Origin: Arthrobacter sp. ERGS1:01
Lineage (GTDB): Bacteria > Actinomycetota > Actinomycetes > Actinomycetales > Micrococcaceae
Assembly (NCBI RefSeq): GCF_001281315.1
Contig: NZ_CP012477.1
Location: forward strand, 434,001-498,000
DNA length: 64,000 bases
Reading direction: 5' to 3'
Part shown: piece after piece, positions 17,685 to 26,323 of the stretch
Layout: each line of letters begins with the position of its first letter
How positions within the stretch are numbered: the stretch's first letter is position 1
Notes under the pieces: model-generated
The model's input: the letters and a program-made list of their open reading frames with translations, nothing else
Database searches by the model: none
Told to the model about the DNA's origin: nothing
Position numbers and translations under genes: made by a program

Positions 17685-17915
17685 ATGGGACTGAACGAGA
17701 AGATCGGCAACAGCGCGGAAAAGGGCCTCGGCTCGGCCAAGGAAAAGGCCGGCAAGCTCCTGGGCAATGAGGAGTTGGCGCATCAGGGCCAGCGCGACCA
17801 GGCCTCCGCCGCCGCGAAGCAGGCCGGCGAGAAGATCAAGGATGCGGCCGCCGAGGCCGGCGACAACATCAAGGACGCCGCCCGGAAGCTCAAGGACGGC
17901 TTGACCAAGCACTAA
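17685..17915 (+). CDS. CsbD family stress-response protein
   Basis: 76 residues from ATG 17685 (MGLNEKIGNSAEKGLGSAKE), with AAGGAG eight bases upstream. An earlier in-frame start overlapping amaP lacks support. Lys/Ala/Glu-rich heptad-like sequence (KEKAGKLLGNEELAHQGQRD, KIKDAAAEAGDNIKDAARKL) is typical of CsbD proteins, which are abundant under general stress and of unknown biochemistry. Its presence strengthens the stress-regulon reading of the island. Confidence 0.9.
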   Translation: MGLNEKIGNSAEKGLGSAKEKAGKLLGNEELAHQGQRDQASAAAKQAGEKIKDAAAEAGDNIKDAARKLKDGLTKH

Positions 17916-17961
17916 GCACCAAACATCACGCTCGCAGCACCAAAAACGATAGGAGAACCCC

Positions 17962-18219
17962 ATGGGTTTCTTTGGATTCATCATTCTCGGCCTGATCATC
18001 GGCGCGATCGTCAAGGCCATCATGCCCGGAAAAGTCGGCGGCGGGTGGATCACCAGCCTGATCCTGGGCGTGGTGGGCGCCCTGGTGGGAGGGGCGCTGG
18101 GTTCGCTGATCTTCCACACGAGCCTTGGCACCTTCTTCGACCTGCGCACCTGGCTGCTGTCCCTGGTCGGCGGGCTCGTCGTGGCCTTTGGCTACGGCGC
18201 CATCAAGGGCCGCAACTAA
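17962..18219 (+). CDS. GlsB/YeaQ/YmgE family stress-response membrane protein
   Basis: 85 residues with three membrane segments (FIILGLIIGAIVKAIMPGK; SLILGVVGALVGGALGSLIF; LLSLVGGLVVAFGYGAIKG). The KAIMPGKVGGGWI turn and the final GAIKGRN match the transglycosylase-associated/GlsB family. Members are induced with Gls24 in Gram-positives. A clear ribosome site (AGGAGAA) precedes the ATG. Confidence 0.9.
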   Translation: MGFFGFIILGLIIGAIVKAIMPGKVGGGWITSLILGVVGALVGGALGSLIFHTSLGTFFDLRTWLLSLVGGLVVAFGYGAIKGRN

Positions 18220-18337
18220 GCCGCAAGCAAGACAGGCGCTGCAGGCCGGCGGGCATATTCGTCCCGCCGGCCCGCAGTGCGCATAAGCTCATACCCATCG
18301 CAGGTGGACACCGAACCCGGGAAGGGACGGAAGTCGA

Positions 18338-18907
18338 TTGATACGCAGCAATGAACCGGCCAGCCGGCTCGCCGACGCCCCTGACGCCGTCCTGGCCGAA
18401 CGCGCCGGCGACGGCGACGTGGCCGCCTTTGAGGCGCTGGCCCGGCGGCACGGTCCACTCATGCGCGCCTACGCGCGGCGCCTGCTGAATTCCCCCGCCG
18501 AGGCCGACGACGTCGTCCAGGAATCCCTGATCACGGCCTGGAAGGAAATCGGTGCGCTTCGGGACGGCGCGGCCGTGAAAGCCTGGCTCATGCGGATCGT
18601 GGGGCATCGGGCGGTGGATGCCGGCCGGCGTCGGAAGTCCCACAGCAATGTGGAGGACCAGCACGAACTCTTCGACCCCGCGCCCGGGCCGGCACAGGCT
18701 GCCGTCGCCGACTCGGCCCGTACGGCCCTTGGCCGGGCTCTGGGCCGGCTTCCCGCCGAACAGCGGCGATGTTGGGTCTTGAAGGAATTTGGCGGCCAAT
18801 CCTATGAGGAAATTGCCCAGACCCTGGGCATCAGTGCTGCCAGCGTGCGCGGCCGGTTGGCACGGGCACGGACCACGCTTGTGACCGAAATGGAGGAATG
18901 GCGATGA
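18338..18907 (+). CDS. ECF-type RNA polymerase sigma factor
   Basis: 189 residues from TTG 18338 (GGAAG four bases upstream). Sigma region 2 is DGDVAAFEALARRHGPLMRA plus AEADDVVQESLITAWKEIG; region 4 is LGRLPAEQRRCWVLKEFGGQ plus SYEEIAQTLGISAASVRGRL. There is no extra C-terminal domain, so it is a compact ECF factor. Its stop codon overlaps the ATG of the zinc-finger/Asp23 fusion gene, the classic sigma/anti-sigma arrangement. It probably drives the stress island, though I could not identify its promoter motif. Confidence 0.9.
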   Translation: MIRSNEPASRLADAPDAVLAERAGDGDVAAFEALARRHGPLMRAYARRLLNSPAEADDVVQESLITAWKEIGALRDGAAVKAWLMRIVGHRAVDAGRRRKSHSNVEDQHELFDPAPGPAQAAVADSARTALGRALGRLPAEQRRCWVLKEFGGQSYEEIAQTLGISAASVRGRLARARTTLVTEMEEWR

Positions 18908-19494
18908 ACCCCACGCGTGATTGCGGCCGGCGCATCGAGGACCTCAGCGATTACCTGGACACGGGCACATCGGAGGATTCCGAGCACATTGACCACTGCC
19001 CGCAGTGCCAGGCGCGGCTTGCCGGGCTGCGCAGCCTGCATGCCGCGGCCCTTGACCTGATGGACGACGACGTCGCCGCGGCGGGTGCCGACGATTCCGG
19101 CTGGCTCGATGGCATGTTGGCGAACCTGCGCCTGGAAACCCGTGCCGGACGGTCGATTCCGCTCTCCGGGGACCCCGGCGATGTCCTCACCGAGACGGAG
19201 GGCGCCGTGATCGCGCTGGTCCGCAACGTGGGCGACGCCCTGGGCGGAGTGCTCATTGGCAGGTGCCGGCTCGACGGTGAGGTGGGCGTGCCCGGTGCAC
19301 CCGTGGACGTGAACATCAACGTCTCCGCCCGCTACGGCTACCCGCTGCCCGCCATGGCGGGGGAACTGCGCGAGGCCGTGCGCGCCGAGCTGGAAGTCCA
19401 CACCGAACTCAACATTGCCGCCGTGAACGTGGCGTTTACCGACATGCGGGCGCCGCTGCCCGCCGCCGATCCCGTCGAAAGGGGCGATCAATGA
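18904..19494 (+). CDS. Probable anti-sigma factor: zinc-finger (ZAS-type) N-terminus fused to Asp23-like domain
   Basis: 196 residues from ATG 18904, which overlaps the sigma stop as ATGA with GGAGG six bases before. Residues 1-45 carry H28-x3-C32-x2-C35 (EHIDHCPQC), the zinc-binding signature of ZAS anti-sigma factors, after a short helix RRIEDLSDYLDTG. Residues ~90-190 look like an Asp23 domain (TEGAVIALVRNVGDALGGVL, VNINVSARYGYPLPAMAGEL, ELNIAAVNVAFTDMR). The logical reading is a soluble anti-sigma whose sensor part is the same fold as the operon's own products. The anti-sigma function is inferred from motif and position. Confidence 0.7.
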   Translation: MNPTRDCGRRIEDLSDYLDTGTSEDSEHIDHCPQCQARLAGLRSLHAAALDLMDDDVAAAGADDSGWLDGMLANLRLETRAGRSIPLSGDPGDVLTETEGAVIALVRNVGDALGGVLIGRCRLDGEVGVPGAPVDVNINVSARYGYPLPAMAGELREAVRAELEVHTELNIAAVNVAFTDMRAPLPAADPVERGDQ

Positions 19495-19877
19495 GCCTGG
19501 AAGAGGAGCTTCACGCCCTGGTGCGCGGCCTGCCCGGGGTGTCCATCGTGTATGCGGCTGACCCCGTGTGGCGCTCAGTGGTGAAGGCGGTGGGCGCCAT
19601 GCTCGGGCCCGGATCCGCCGACACGCAAATGCCTTTTGTGGTCTGCCAGATCGGCGACGGCGGCGACGAAGGTCCTGCCGGCGGTGGCCGGGGCGACGTC
19701 GGAAGCGGCGGTGGCCGGCAGGTCATGACGGTGCGGATCCGGATCGGTACGGACGGCTCCGTGCCCGCCCCGGCCCTTGCCCGGGCCGTGGCGGCCGCGA
19801 TCCGCGCGCATGTGGCGGGAGCGGAACCGGGCGTGGACGTGGTGGCGGCCGTGGAGATTGCCGCGATAGGCGTTTAG
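19491..19877 (+). CDS. Uncharacterised protein coupled to the anti-sigma gene
   Basis: 128 residues (MSLEEELHALVRGLPGVSIV). Two halves, EELHALVRGLPGVSIVYAAD and VMTVRIRIGTDGSVPAPALA, are joined by a Gly/Asp-rich linker (DGGDEGPAGGGRGDVGSGGG). The second half (RAVAAAIRAHVAGAEPGVDV) is Asp23-like in its helix-strand order, but similarity is weak. The ATGA overlap shows it is the last gene of the operon. It ends four bases inside the convergent pseudouridine synthase gene. Function unknown. Confidence 0.55.
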   Translation: MSLEEELHALVRGLPGVSIVYAADPVWRSVVKAVGAMLGPGSADTQMPFVVCQIGDGGDEGPAGGGRGDVGSGGGRQVMTVRIRIGTDGSVPAPALARAVAAAIRAHVAGAEPGVDVVAAVEIAAIGV

Positions 19878-20800
19878 TGGGGGAAGGCGGAGAGCTGCAG
19901 TTTCGACGCGAACCGCGTCGGTTCCCCGGTCAGCGGATCCGTGAAGGAGATGCTGTGCGCCAGCAGCTGTAGCGGCCTTGAGTAATCGTCCGGCGCCTGC
20001 TCATGCAGCACGGGGTAGAAGGGGTCGTTGAGGATCCCGATGCCCTGGCTGGCCAGGTGGACGCGCAGCTGGTGCGTCTTGCCGGTGTGCGGCTGGAGGT
20101 CGTACAGGCCAAGCGTCTGCCCCGTGACCGGATCCGTGCGGGTGTCCAGCAACTCGATCCGGGTTTCGGCGTTGGGCTCGCCCTCGACCTCCTCGGCCAG
20201 CAAATAGGTGCGCGACTTGATCATGCGGCTGCGCACCACCAGCGGCAGCTCCAGTTCCGGGCTGACCGGGGCAACGGCGTGGTACGTTTTTTGGATCCGG
20301 CGCTTCTCAAAGAGCAGCTGGTACTTGCCGCGCGTTTCCGGGTTGGCGGAAAACAGCAGCACGCCAGCGGTCATGCGGTCCAGGCGGTGGATCGGCACCA
20401 GATCGGGCGCGTCGAGCAGCACGCGCAGCCGCACCAGGGCGGATTCCTGCACGTACATGCCGCCGGGCGTGGTGGGCAGGAAGTGCGGCTTGTCCACCAC
20501 CACCAGGTCCTCGTCCTGGTGCAGCACGCTCAATTCAACGGGCAGGCGGTCCTCCACGGGCAGTTCGCGGTAGTACCAAATGAACACGTGCTCGTTCAGG
20601 GCGGTGGCCGGCGTGACGACTTCGCCGCCGAGCGCCTTGACCTCGCCGCGCTCAAAACGTTCCACGATTCCGGCCGGGTCGACGTGGTTGAACTTGTCCA
20701 ACACGTAGTCCATGGCGGTGGTCCACGGACCCTCCTCCGGCATTCGCATGCGGGTTGCATTGACGCCATTGCGCACGGGGAGGGGAGATTTCATCACCAT
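19874..20800 (-). CDS. RluA-family RNA pseudouridine synthase
   Basis: 308 residues; the true start may be the ATG at 20794 (MKSPLPVRNGVNATRMRMPE). The catalytic motif HRLDRMTAG places the nucleophilic Asp at residue 141. LVVVDKPHFLPTTPGG precedes it and DLQPHTGKTHQLRVHLASQG follows, the standard RluA-family series. It isomerises uridine to pseudouridine in rRNA or tRNA; the exact target cannot be read. An S4-like N-terminal stretch is present but weak (LDKFNHVDPAGIVERFERGE). Confidence 0.88.
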   Translation of the reverse strand: MVMKSPLPVRNGVNATRMRMPEEGPWTTAMDYVLDKFNHVDPAGIVERFERGEVKALGGEVVTPATALNEHVFIWYYRELPVEDRLPVELSVLHQDEDLVVVDKPHFLPTTPGGMYVQESALVRLRVLLDAPDLVPIHRLDRMTAGVLLFSANPETRGKYQLLFEKRRIQKTYHAVAPVSPELELPLVVRSRMIKSRTYLLAEEVEGEPNAETRIELLDTRTDPVTGQTLGLYDLQPHTGKTHQLRVHLASQGIGILNDPFYPVLHEQAPDDYSRPLQLLAHSISFTDPLTGEPTRFASKLQLSAFPH

Positions 20801-20976
20801 TCAAGGGTACCGAGGGTTCCTGAAAGCCTGGACCAGTCGCCGTGGATTTCGACGAACCGCCCGTTGTGGCGGGGCACGGGATGGTGCGGCGGGGAGTTCG
20901 CCCCATGGGGGCTGGGGCCGGATGTTGGTAGCCTGACCATTCACGCTGTATGCGCCGTACGAGGTTGGAGGATGCC

Positions 20977-22470
20977 ATGCCGGCAGGAATGCTCGGCGCC
21001 GACCCCGAGCAGTTGCGCGCCTTCGCCAAAGACCTGCAGACCTCCGCGGCAACCCTGGACCACATGGCAATGACCCTGACATCGCTCTCGGGCCGCATGC
21101 GCTGGCACGGACCGGACGCCGAGGAGTTCCGCCGGTCCTGGAGCGTGCACCGGCAAACCATCGGCAAGGTCTCCAGCGGCCTGGATGCGGCCTGCGCCGA
21201 GTTGAACCGCAACGCCGCCGAGCAGGAGAAGGCCAGTAGCGTCGATTCCGGTCACCTGCCGGCCGGCACGGGCATAGCGGGCAGCCCCGAGGACAAGGCG
21301 GCCGCACAGGACCTCACCGACAAGCTCAACGCCATGACCCCGGATGAACGCGCGGCCTACCTTGGCAGCGAAGAGTTCAAGCAGTGGGCGGCGCTCCATC
21401 CAGGAGGTGCAAAGCTCGCCATGGATGCCGCCGCAGACTCCGGCCTGATCCCCAAGAACTCCGAGGAATACGCCGCCTTCCTCAGCGACTATTGGAACAA
21501 CCTGGCCATGCAGCGGATGGGCATTGACCCTGCCGTCTGGGACACGTCCAAGGGGACGACCGCCAACTGGGAGACCATCAAGAAGGTCTACGACTTTTAC
21601 GGGCAGCAGTTCCTGGCCAACCCGGACCTGCAATGGGCGGGCATGGCGAACATGATCGGACCCTCCTTTGCCGGCGGGTTCAAGGACATGGCCATGATGC
21701 GCGACATCGCCCAAAAGATCGTCAGCGGCCCGGTCTCGGACATTCCGTTGAAGGAACTGCAGATGCTGCGCACGGTTGCGGCCATGGGCGATTCCGAGAT
21801 CAAGTTCTACGAAACCTCCATGCTGGACATGAACAAGGAAATCTTCCTCGACCAGGCCCGCCAACACATGGCCTATGAACAAGGCGGCATGGCGGAGATC
21901 GAGCGGCTGCGCGACTCCGGAGCCATCACCCCCGCAACGGCAAACGCCTGGCGCGAGATCAACACCGGCGATCCCAAACAGGTCAAACATGGAAACACCG
22001 TGCTGTTGGACCGCGAACAAAACGAAATCATCAACGACGACTACAACACCATGCGCGGTCACCCGGTCACCGGGGAAGCCATGACCTATGTAGTCACCCT
22101 GGCCGGTGAACCGTCCATCCCGGGGGCCAAGAGCTACCCGGAGGTCTTCCCCTACAAGTTCAACATCGAATCACCCGGGCCAAAGGACATTCCCTTCACC
22201 AACACCGACAACCCTCTGCAATTCCGCACCGAGGTGACCACCGGATTCCCGAACGGAAACATCACGGATCAAAACCAGCGGTGGCAACTGATCAGCAAGG
22301 ACACGCTGCCCGCCTACCAAAACCTCCTGGCGAACAACCCGGAGCATGCGCGGGAGATCATCGGCTCCGACTTCAACGACAGGGTTGAACAGTACCGACC
22401 CACCAACAATGTGGTTCCGATCGTGGCCAGGATTCTTGGCGGGTTCCACGCGGAGGTCCACCAACGATGA
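20977..22470 (+). CDS. Large WXG100-like secreted effector candidate
   Basis: 497 residues from ATG 20977 (GGAGG five bases upstream). Residues ~5-90 form an all-helical WXG100-type domain: MLGADPEQLRAFAKDLQTSA, with the W-x-G turn in GRMRWHGPDAEEF and a second long helix to about residue 90. Such domains target type VII (ESX) secretion. The remaining ~400 residues contain NPDLQWAGMANMIGPSFAGG, ANAWREINTGDP and DREQNEIINDDYNTMRGHPV, which I do not recognise as a named toxin. No ESX machinery is in the window. The coupled downstream lipoprotein suggests an effector/immunity pair. Confidence 0.6.
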   Translation: MPAGMLGADPEQLRAFAKDLQTSAATLDHMAMTLTSLSGRMRWHGPDAEEFRRSWSVHRQTIGKVSSGLDAACAELNRNAAEQEKASSVDSGHLPAGTGIAGSPEDKAAAQDLTDKLNAMTPDERAAYLGSEEFKQWAALHPGGAKLAMDAAADSGLIPKNSEEYAAFLSDYWNNLAMQRMGIDPAVWDTSKGTTANWETIKKVYDFYGQQFLANPDLQWAGMANMIGPSFAGGFKDMAMMRDIAQKIVSGPVSDIPLKELQMLRTVAAMGDSEIKFYETSMLDMNKEIFLDQARQHMAYEQGGMAEIERLRDSGAITPATANAWREINTGDPKQVKHGNTVLLDREQNEIINDDYNTMRGHPVTGEAMTYVVTLAGEPSIPGAKSYPEVFPYKFNIESPGPKDIPFTNTDNPLQFRTEVTTGFPNGNITDQNQRWQLISKDTLPAYQNLLANNPEHAREIIGSDFNDRVEQYRPTNNVVPIVARILGGFHAEVHQR

Positions 22471-23114
22471 CACCCAAGCAGCGCAAGGGGCCATGGCACG
22501 GCCGTGTGGCGGTCCTCGCCGCCACACTATTGATCGCATGCACACTGGCCGGCTGCGGGTTCACCGTCAGCGGACCGAAAAACGCTACCCAGGGGAGCAC
22601 CATGGAAACCACGGAATTTTCAAGGCTTGACGACGCCGGCGTCGCACAAATCCTGGCCTCGAAATCAATGCGCCTGGACTTCCGCCAGGGCACCATTCCC
22701 AAGGCCGAGGTCGGCCTGCCGGACTCGGCCTACGCACCCGACGTGGTGGCCCCCACGGGGGACAAATTCACACTGAGCGTCACCGGCGGATCCGGGACCC
22801 TGAACGCCCAGACGGACCATGTCCGCTTCACCACCACCGACACCAGCCCGGACCTTGACCTGGTCTATTACTTCCTGACCACGGAGAGCCTGGACCAGTA
22901 CGTGCAGTTGGTGCGCGACGCCGTCACGGACTACGGGCTCAATGCCGACGCCGCCAACCGGTGGATCGATGGTGCACTGAAGGACCCGGGGAAGAAGAGC
23001 AACTACTCCCTGGGAGACGGCAACAAACTGGGATTCAACGTGGGCTACGACCTCCGCTACGACGGCAGCAAGAAGACCCAGGTCATCATCGTCACCGTCT
23101 CCGCGGCGTCGTAG
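22467..23114 (+). CDS. Lipoprotein coupled to the WXG-type effector candidate
   Basis: 215 residues. A basic start (MTPKQRKGPWHGR), hydrophobic core AVLAATLLIACT and lipobox LAGC place the lipidated Cys near residue 31. The exported domain is mostly beta (KFTLSVTGGSGTLNAQTDHV, TSPDLDLVYYFLTTESLDQY). The four-base ATGA overlap with the effector gene indicates co-translation. By analogy with toxin operons I infer an immunity or chaperone role at the cell surface. No family is recognised. Confidence 0.65.
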   Translation: MTPKQRKGPWHGRVAVLAATLLIACTLAGCGFTVSGPKNATQGSTMETTEFSRLDDAGVAQILASKSMRLDFRQGTIPKAEVGLPDSAYAPDVVAPTGDKFTLSVTGGSGTLNAQTDHVRFTTTDTSPDLDLVYYFLTTESLDQYVQLVRDAVTDYGLNADAANRWIDGALKDPGKKSNYSLGDGNKLGFNVGYDLRYDGSKKTQVIIVTVSAAS

Positions 23115-23116
23115 GG

Positions 23117-24733
23117 CTACACGCGGTCCAGCAGAAACTGGACCTCGCCGCCCACCACGGTGCCCAGGATCGAGCTCGCGGCCAGCTGGTCCGGAGCGGC
23201 CGTCAGCGGGTCAATCTCGAACACCGTGAAGTCGGCGTGCTTGCCCACCGTGATGGATCCCGAGACATCCCAGAGCCCCGCGGCGCGGGCCGCATGCGAG
23301 GTGTAGCCCTCCAGGGCCTGCAGCGCCGTGAGTGCCTGCTCCGGCACGATGGGCTCCTGGTCCGGGCTGCCGGAGCGGCGCCGCAATTGGGCGTCGGCCA
23401 TGATGGGCAGCGGGGCAAACGGTGCGATGGGCCAGTCAGAGCCCAGTGCCAGGACGACGCCGGCGTCGCGCAGGTCCCGGCACCGCCACGCCTGGTTGGC
23501 CCGCTCCGTGCCGAGCCGGATGGACCAGTTGTCGCTGTGGTCGGCGCGGGAGTAGTGGGTGCAGTGGGTTGGCTGCATGCTGGCCACCGCGTCCAGCCGG
23601 CGGAACCGTTCCACGAGCTCATCCGGCACGGATTCAATGTGTTCGATCCGGTGCACGGCAGGCGCCGCATCCGTTGGCAGGGACTCCAGCGCGTCCAACA
23701 CATGGGCCACTCCCGCATCACCGATGGCGTGGGTTGCCGTCGGGATGCCGCGGCCGGCAAAGAAGTGGACTGCAGCGGTGTAGTCGGCCGGGCTGGGCCA
23801 GAACGGCGCCGTCGACTCGCCGTACACGTCGGGCTGAGCCAGCCAGGCCGTGCCGTTGTCGATGGTCCCGTCGACGAACAGCTTCACGGCGTCCACCGAC
23901 CAGCGGCGTCCGCCCCGGCCAACCTGGGCCGCGAGCTCCGCCCAGTCGTTTTCGTTCCCGCCGGGCATGCACCACGGGGCGCAGCGCAGTCGCAGCGGGA
24001 GCCGGCCGGCATCGTCGAGCTCCTGGTACAGCTCGGCGGCGTCCCCGCCCATGTCCATCACGTGCCCGCCGGTCAGGCCGGCACGGGAAAAGCCGTCCAT
24101 AAGTGCCGCGAGCCGGGCCTTGCGGGATTCCGCCGGCTCCTTCGGCAGTCCGCGGGCCACGAGATCGATCGCGGCGGCCTCCAGGAGCAGGCCCGTGGGC
24201 TTGCCCCCGGCGTCGCACACCACCTCGGCCGCCTGGTCAAAGGTGTGCGGGCCGTCGATGCCGGAGAGCTCCAGGGCCGCGGCGTTGGCCAGTGCCGAAT
24301 GCCCGTCAAAGAGCCGGATGAAGACCGGCCGGCCGCCCGGGATGCCGTCGATCTCGCGGCGGTGCACCGCCGAGGCGCCAAAGACGTTGGGGTCCAAACC
24401 CCAGCCAAGCACCCAGCCGGCCGGATCGGCGTCGTCGGCCGCGGCCCGCAGCAGGCTCCGCACCTCGTCGAGGTTCGCAGCCCCGGACAGGTTGGTCCCG
24501 CCGGTCATTTCCAGGCCGAAGATGGGGTGGATGTGGCAGTCGACGAGGCCGGGCGTGAGTGTTGCCGGGCCCAGCTCGATGACCTCGGTGGCGGCGGTCC
24601 GCCAGCCGGCGGCGTCCTCACGGCTGCCCACGGCGGCGATCATGCCGCCCTGGACGGCAACCGCCTGGACCGGGGTGGCATGCCCGTCCATGGTGTGGAT
24701 GGTGTCTGCGAGCAGGATCAGCTCAGGATTCAT
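23117..24733 (-). CDS. YtcJ-like metal-dependent amidohydrolase
   Basis: 538 residues from ATG 24733; a TTG three codons upstream is possible. The amidohydrolase metal motif LTPGLVDCHIHP lies near residue 65. THAIGDAGVAHVLDALESLP and RIEHIESVPDELVERFRRLD supply later ligands, and VALGSDWPIAPFAPLPIMAD matches the YtcJ subgroup. Members hydrolyse amide or ester bonds, but substrates are mostly unknown. It overlaps the upstream permease gene by about 11 bases, so import and hydrolysis of the same compound is likely. Confidence 0.85.
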   Translation of the reverse strand: MNPELILLADTIHTMDGHATPVQAVAVQGGMIAAVGSREDAAGWRTAATEVIELGPATLTPGLVDCHIHPIFGLEMTGGTNLSGAANLDEVRSLLRAAADDADPAGWVLGWGLDPNVFGASAVHRREIDGIPGGRPVFIRLFDGHSALANAAALELSGIDGPHTFDQAAEVVCDAGGKPTGLLLEAAAIDLVARGLPKEPAESRKARLAALMDGFSRAGLTGGHVMDMGGDAAELYQELDDAGRLPLRLRCAPWCMPGGNENDWAELAAQVGRGGRRWSVDAVKLFVDGTIDNGTAWLAQPDVYGESTAPFWPSPADYTAAVHFFAGRGIPTATHAIGDAGVAHVLDALESLPTDAAPAVHRIEHIESVPDELVERFRRLDAVASMQPTHCTHYSRADHSDNWSIRLGTERANQAWRCRDLRDAGVVLALGSDWPIAPFAPLPIMADAQLRRRSGSPDQEPIVPEQALTALQALEGYTSHAARAAGLWDVSGSITVGKHADFTVFEIDPLTAAPDQLAASSILGTVVGGEVQFLLDRV

Positions 24734-26179
24734 GGCTTTCAAAACTTCCTATTTGGTTGAAGACGGCGGGGCGGGCCTTGCGCAGCCGCCGGGCGATGAG
24801 CAGCCCGGCGATGAACACGGCCGGTGCGATGACCATCAGGATGTTGTTGGTGAGGGCGTCGGCGCCGGTCAGCAGCTCGATGTTTTGGGCAATCAGCCAG
24901 ACGACGCCGAACAGCAGCACGGCGGAGACCACGCTCAACGGGATGAGTAGCCGGCTCGTCACGGCGCCAGGGTGGCGGCGCAGGTACAGGAACGCCGCCA
25001 CGGACACCAGGCCCTGCAGCCCCACGATGCCGAAGATGCCGGGGGTGTTGACCCAGATGAGCAGCTGCTTGTACGGGTCCGCACCCAGCACGGCGCAAAT
25101 GATGATGACGACGGCGGCCAGCACGGTTTGGAGCTGGCCGGCAATGTGCGGGGACTTGTACCTGCGGTGCGTCCGTCCGAGGAAGGCCGGCAGCACGCCG
25201 TCGCGCGCCAGCATGTACGTGTACCGGTTGATCGCGTTGTGGAAGGCGAGCTGGGAGGCATAGACGCTCGTGACGATCAGGATGTACATGACCACCTCGG
25301 CCCACGGGCCCACGTAGTGGTTGATCGTGGCAAAGAACATGCCGCCGGAAAGCTCCTGAGCGGCCTTGACCACCTCGCCGTCGCCGTACGCCTGGATCAC
25401 CGTCCACACGATGAACGCGTAGAAGATGGACATGAAGCCGACGGCGATGAACGTTGCGCGGGGACGGACTTGTCCGGGTTCTTGGCCTCGTTGCGGTACA
25501 GCACGGTCGATTCGAAGCCCATGAAGGCCGCGAAGCAGATGCCCAGGATGGCCAGCACACCCGGGTTGAAGGCGTGTTCGGGTGCAAAGGTCGCCATGCT
25601 GATCCCGTGGGCGCCGCCGCGGGCCAGGATGCCGACGCCCATGACGGCCAGGATGGCGGTTTCGGCGACGAGCAGCACGCCGAGCACCTTGGCGCCGACG
25701 TCGATGCCTCGGTAGCCAAGGAACCAGACGGCGGCCACTGCGGCCAGCGCCAGCACGGGCCAGGACACGTTCAGGCCGAAGAGCACTTGCAGCATGGCCT
25801 GGGTTTGGATGGCGAACAGCCCGTAGACGCCGATTTGCAGGCAGTTGTAGGAGACGATCGCCAGGATGGCCGCGGCCAGGCCCACGGTCTTCCCCATGGA
25901 AATGGTGATGTAGGTATAGAAGCCGCCGGCCGCCTTGACGTGCCGGGTCATGGCCATGAAGCCGATCGCGAAGACCAGCAGCACGACGCCGGCAATCAGG
26001 TAGCCCATGGGCGCCCCAATGCCGCCAATACCGATGGCCACGGGCGCCACGCCGGCCATGACGGTGAGGGGTGCGGCGGCGGAAATGACAAGGAAGGCGA
26101 TGCCGCCGGTGCCGATGGCATTGCGTTTGAGGCCGTTGTCCACGGCCTGGGCCGGTGGCTTTGTTTCAATCTCAGACAT
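24723..26179 (-). pseudogene. APC-family amino acid permease with an apparent -1 frameshift
   Basis: The first part, from ATG 26179 (MSEIETKPPAQAVDNGLKRN), gives a typical APC permease: GGIAFLVISAAAPLTVMAGV, AGGFYTYITISMGKTVGLAA, GFESTVLYRNEAKNPDKSVP. The frame then turns to nonsense. The next frame immediately continues the family (MSIFYAFIVWTVIQAYGDGE, NRYTYMLARDGVLPAFLGRT) to the stop at 24723. One extra G in the run 25460-25463 would restore about 485 residues. Either this is a recent loss or a homopolymer sequencing error. It is co-transcribed with the amidohydrolase and divergent from TetR. Confidence 0.8.
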
Positions 26180-26215
26180 GGTGTTTCCTCTGAACGGGGA
26201 ACGGGAACGGGTAAC

Positions 26216-26228
26216 CGAAAGGCTTTCG
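26216..26228. promoter_or_regulatory. Palindrome in the permease/TetR divergent promoter
   Basis: CGAAAG-G-CTTTCG (26216-26228) is a perfect 6-bp inverted repeat around a single base. It lies 36 bases upstream of the permease start within the 144-base divergent interval. A repeated GGAACGG(G) string lies next to it. Reasonable candidate operator for the adjacent TetR regulator, but short. Confidence 0.35.
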
Positions 26229-26323
26229 TTTAAGAGTATGATGGGCTGTGACCTGCCGCACAATACCCTTGGCGAATTATTTTTCGTTAGGGTCGTAGCA
26301 ACCGTTCGAATGGAGAACTGCCC

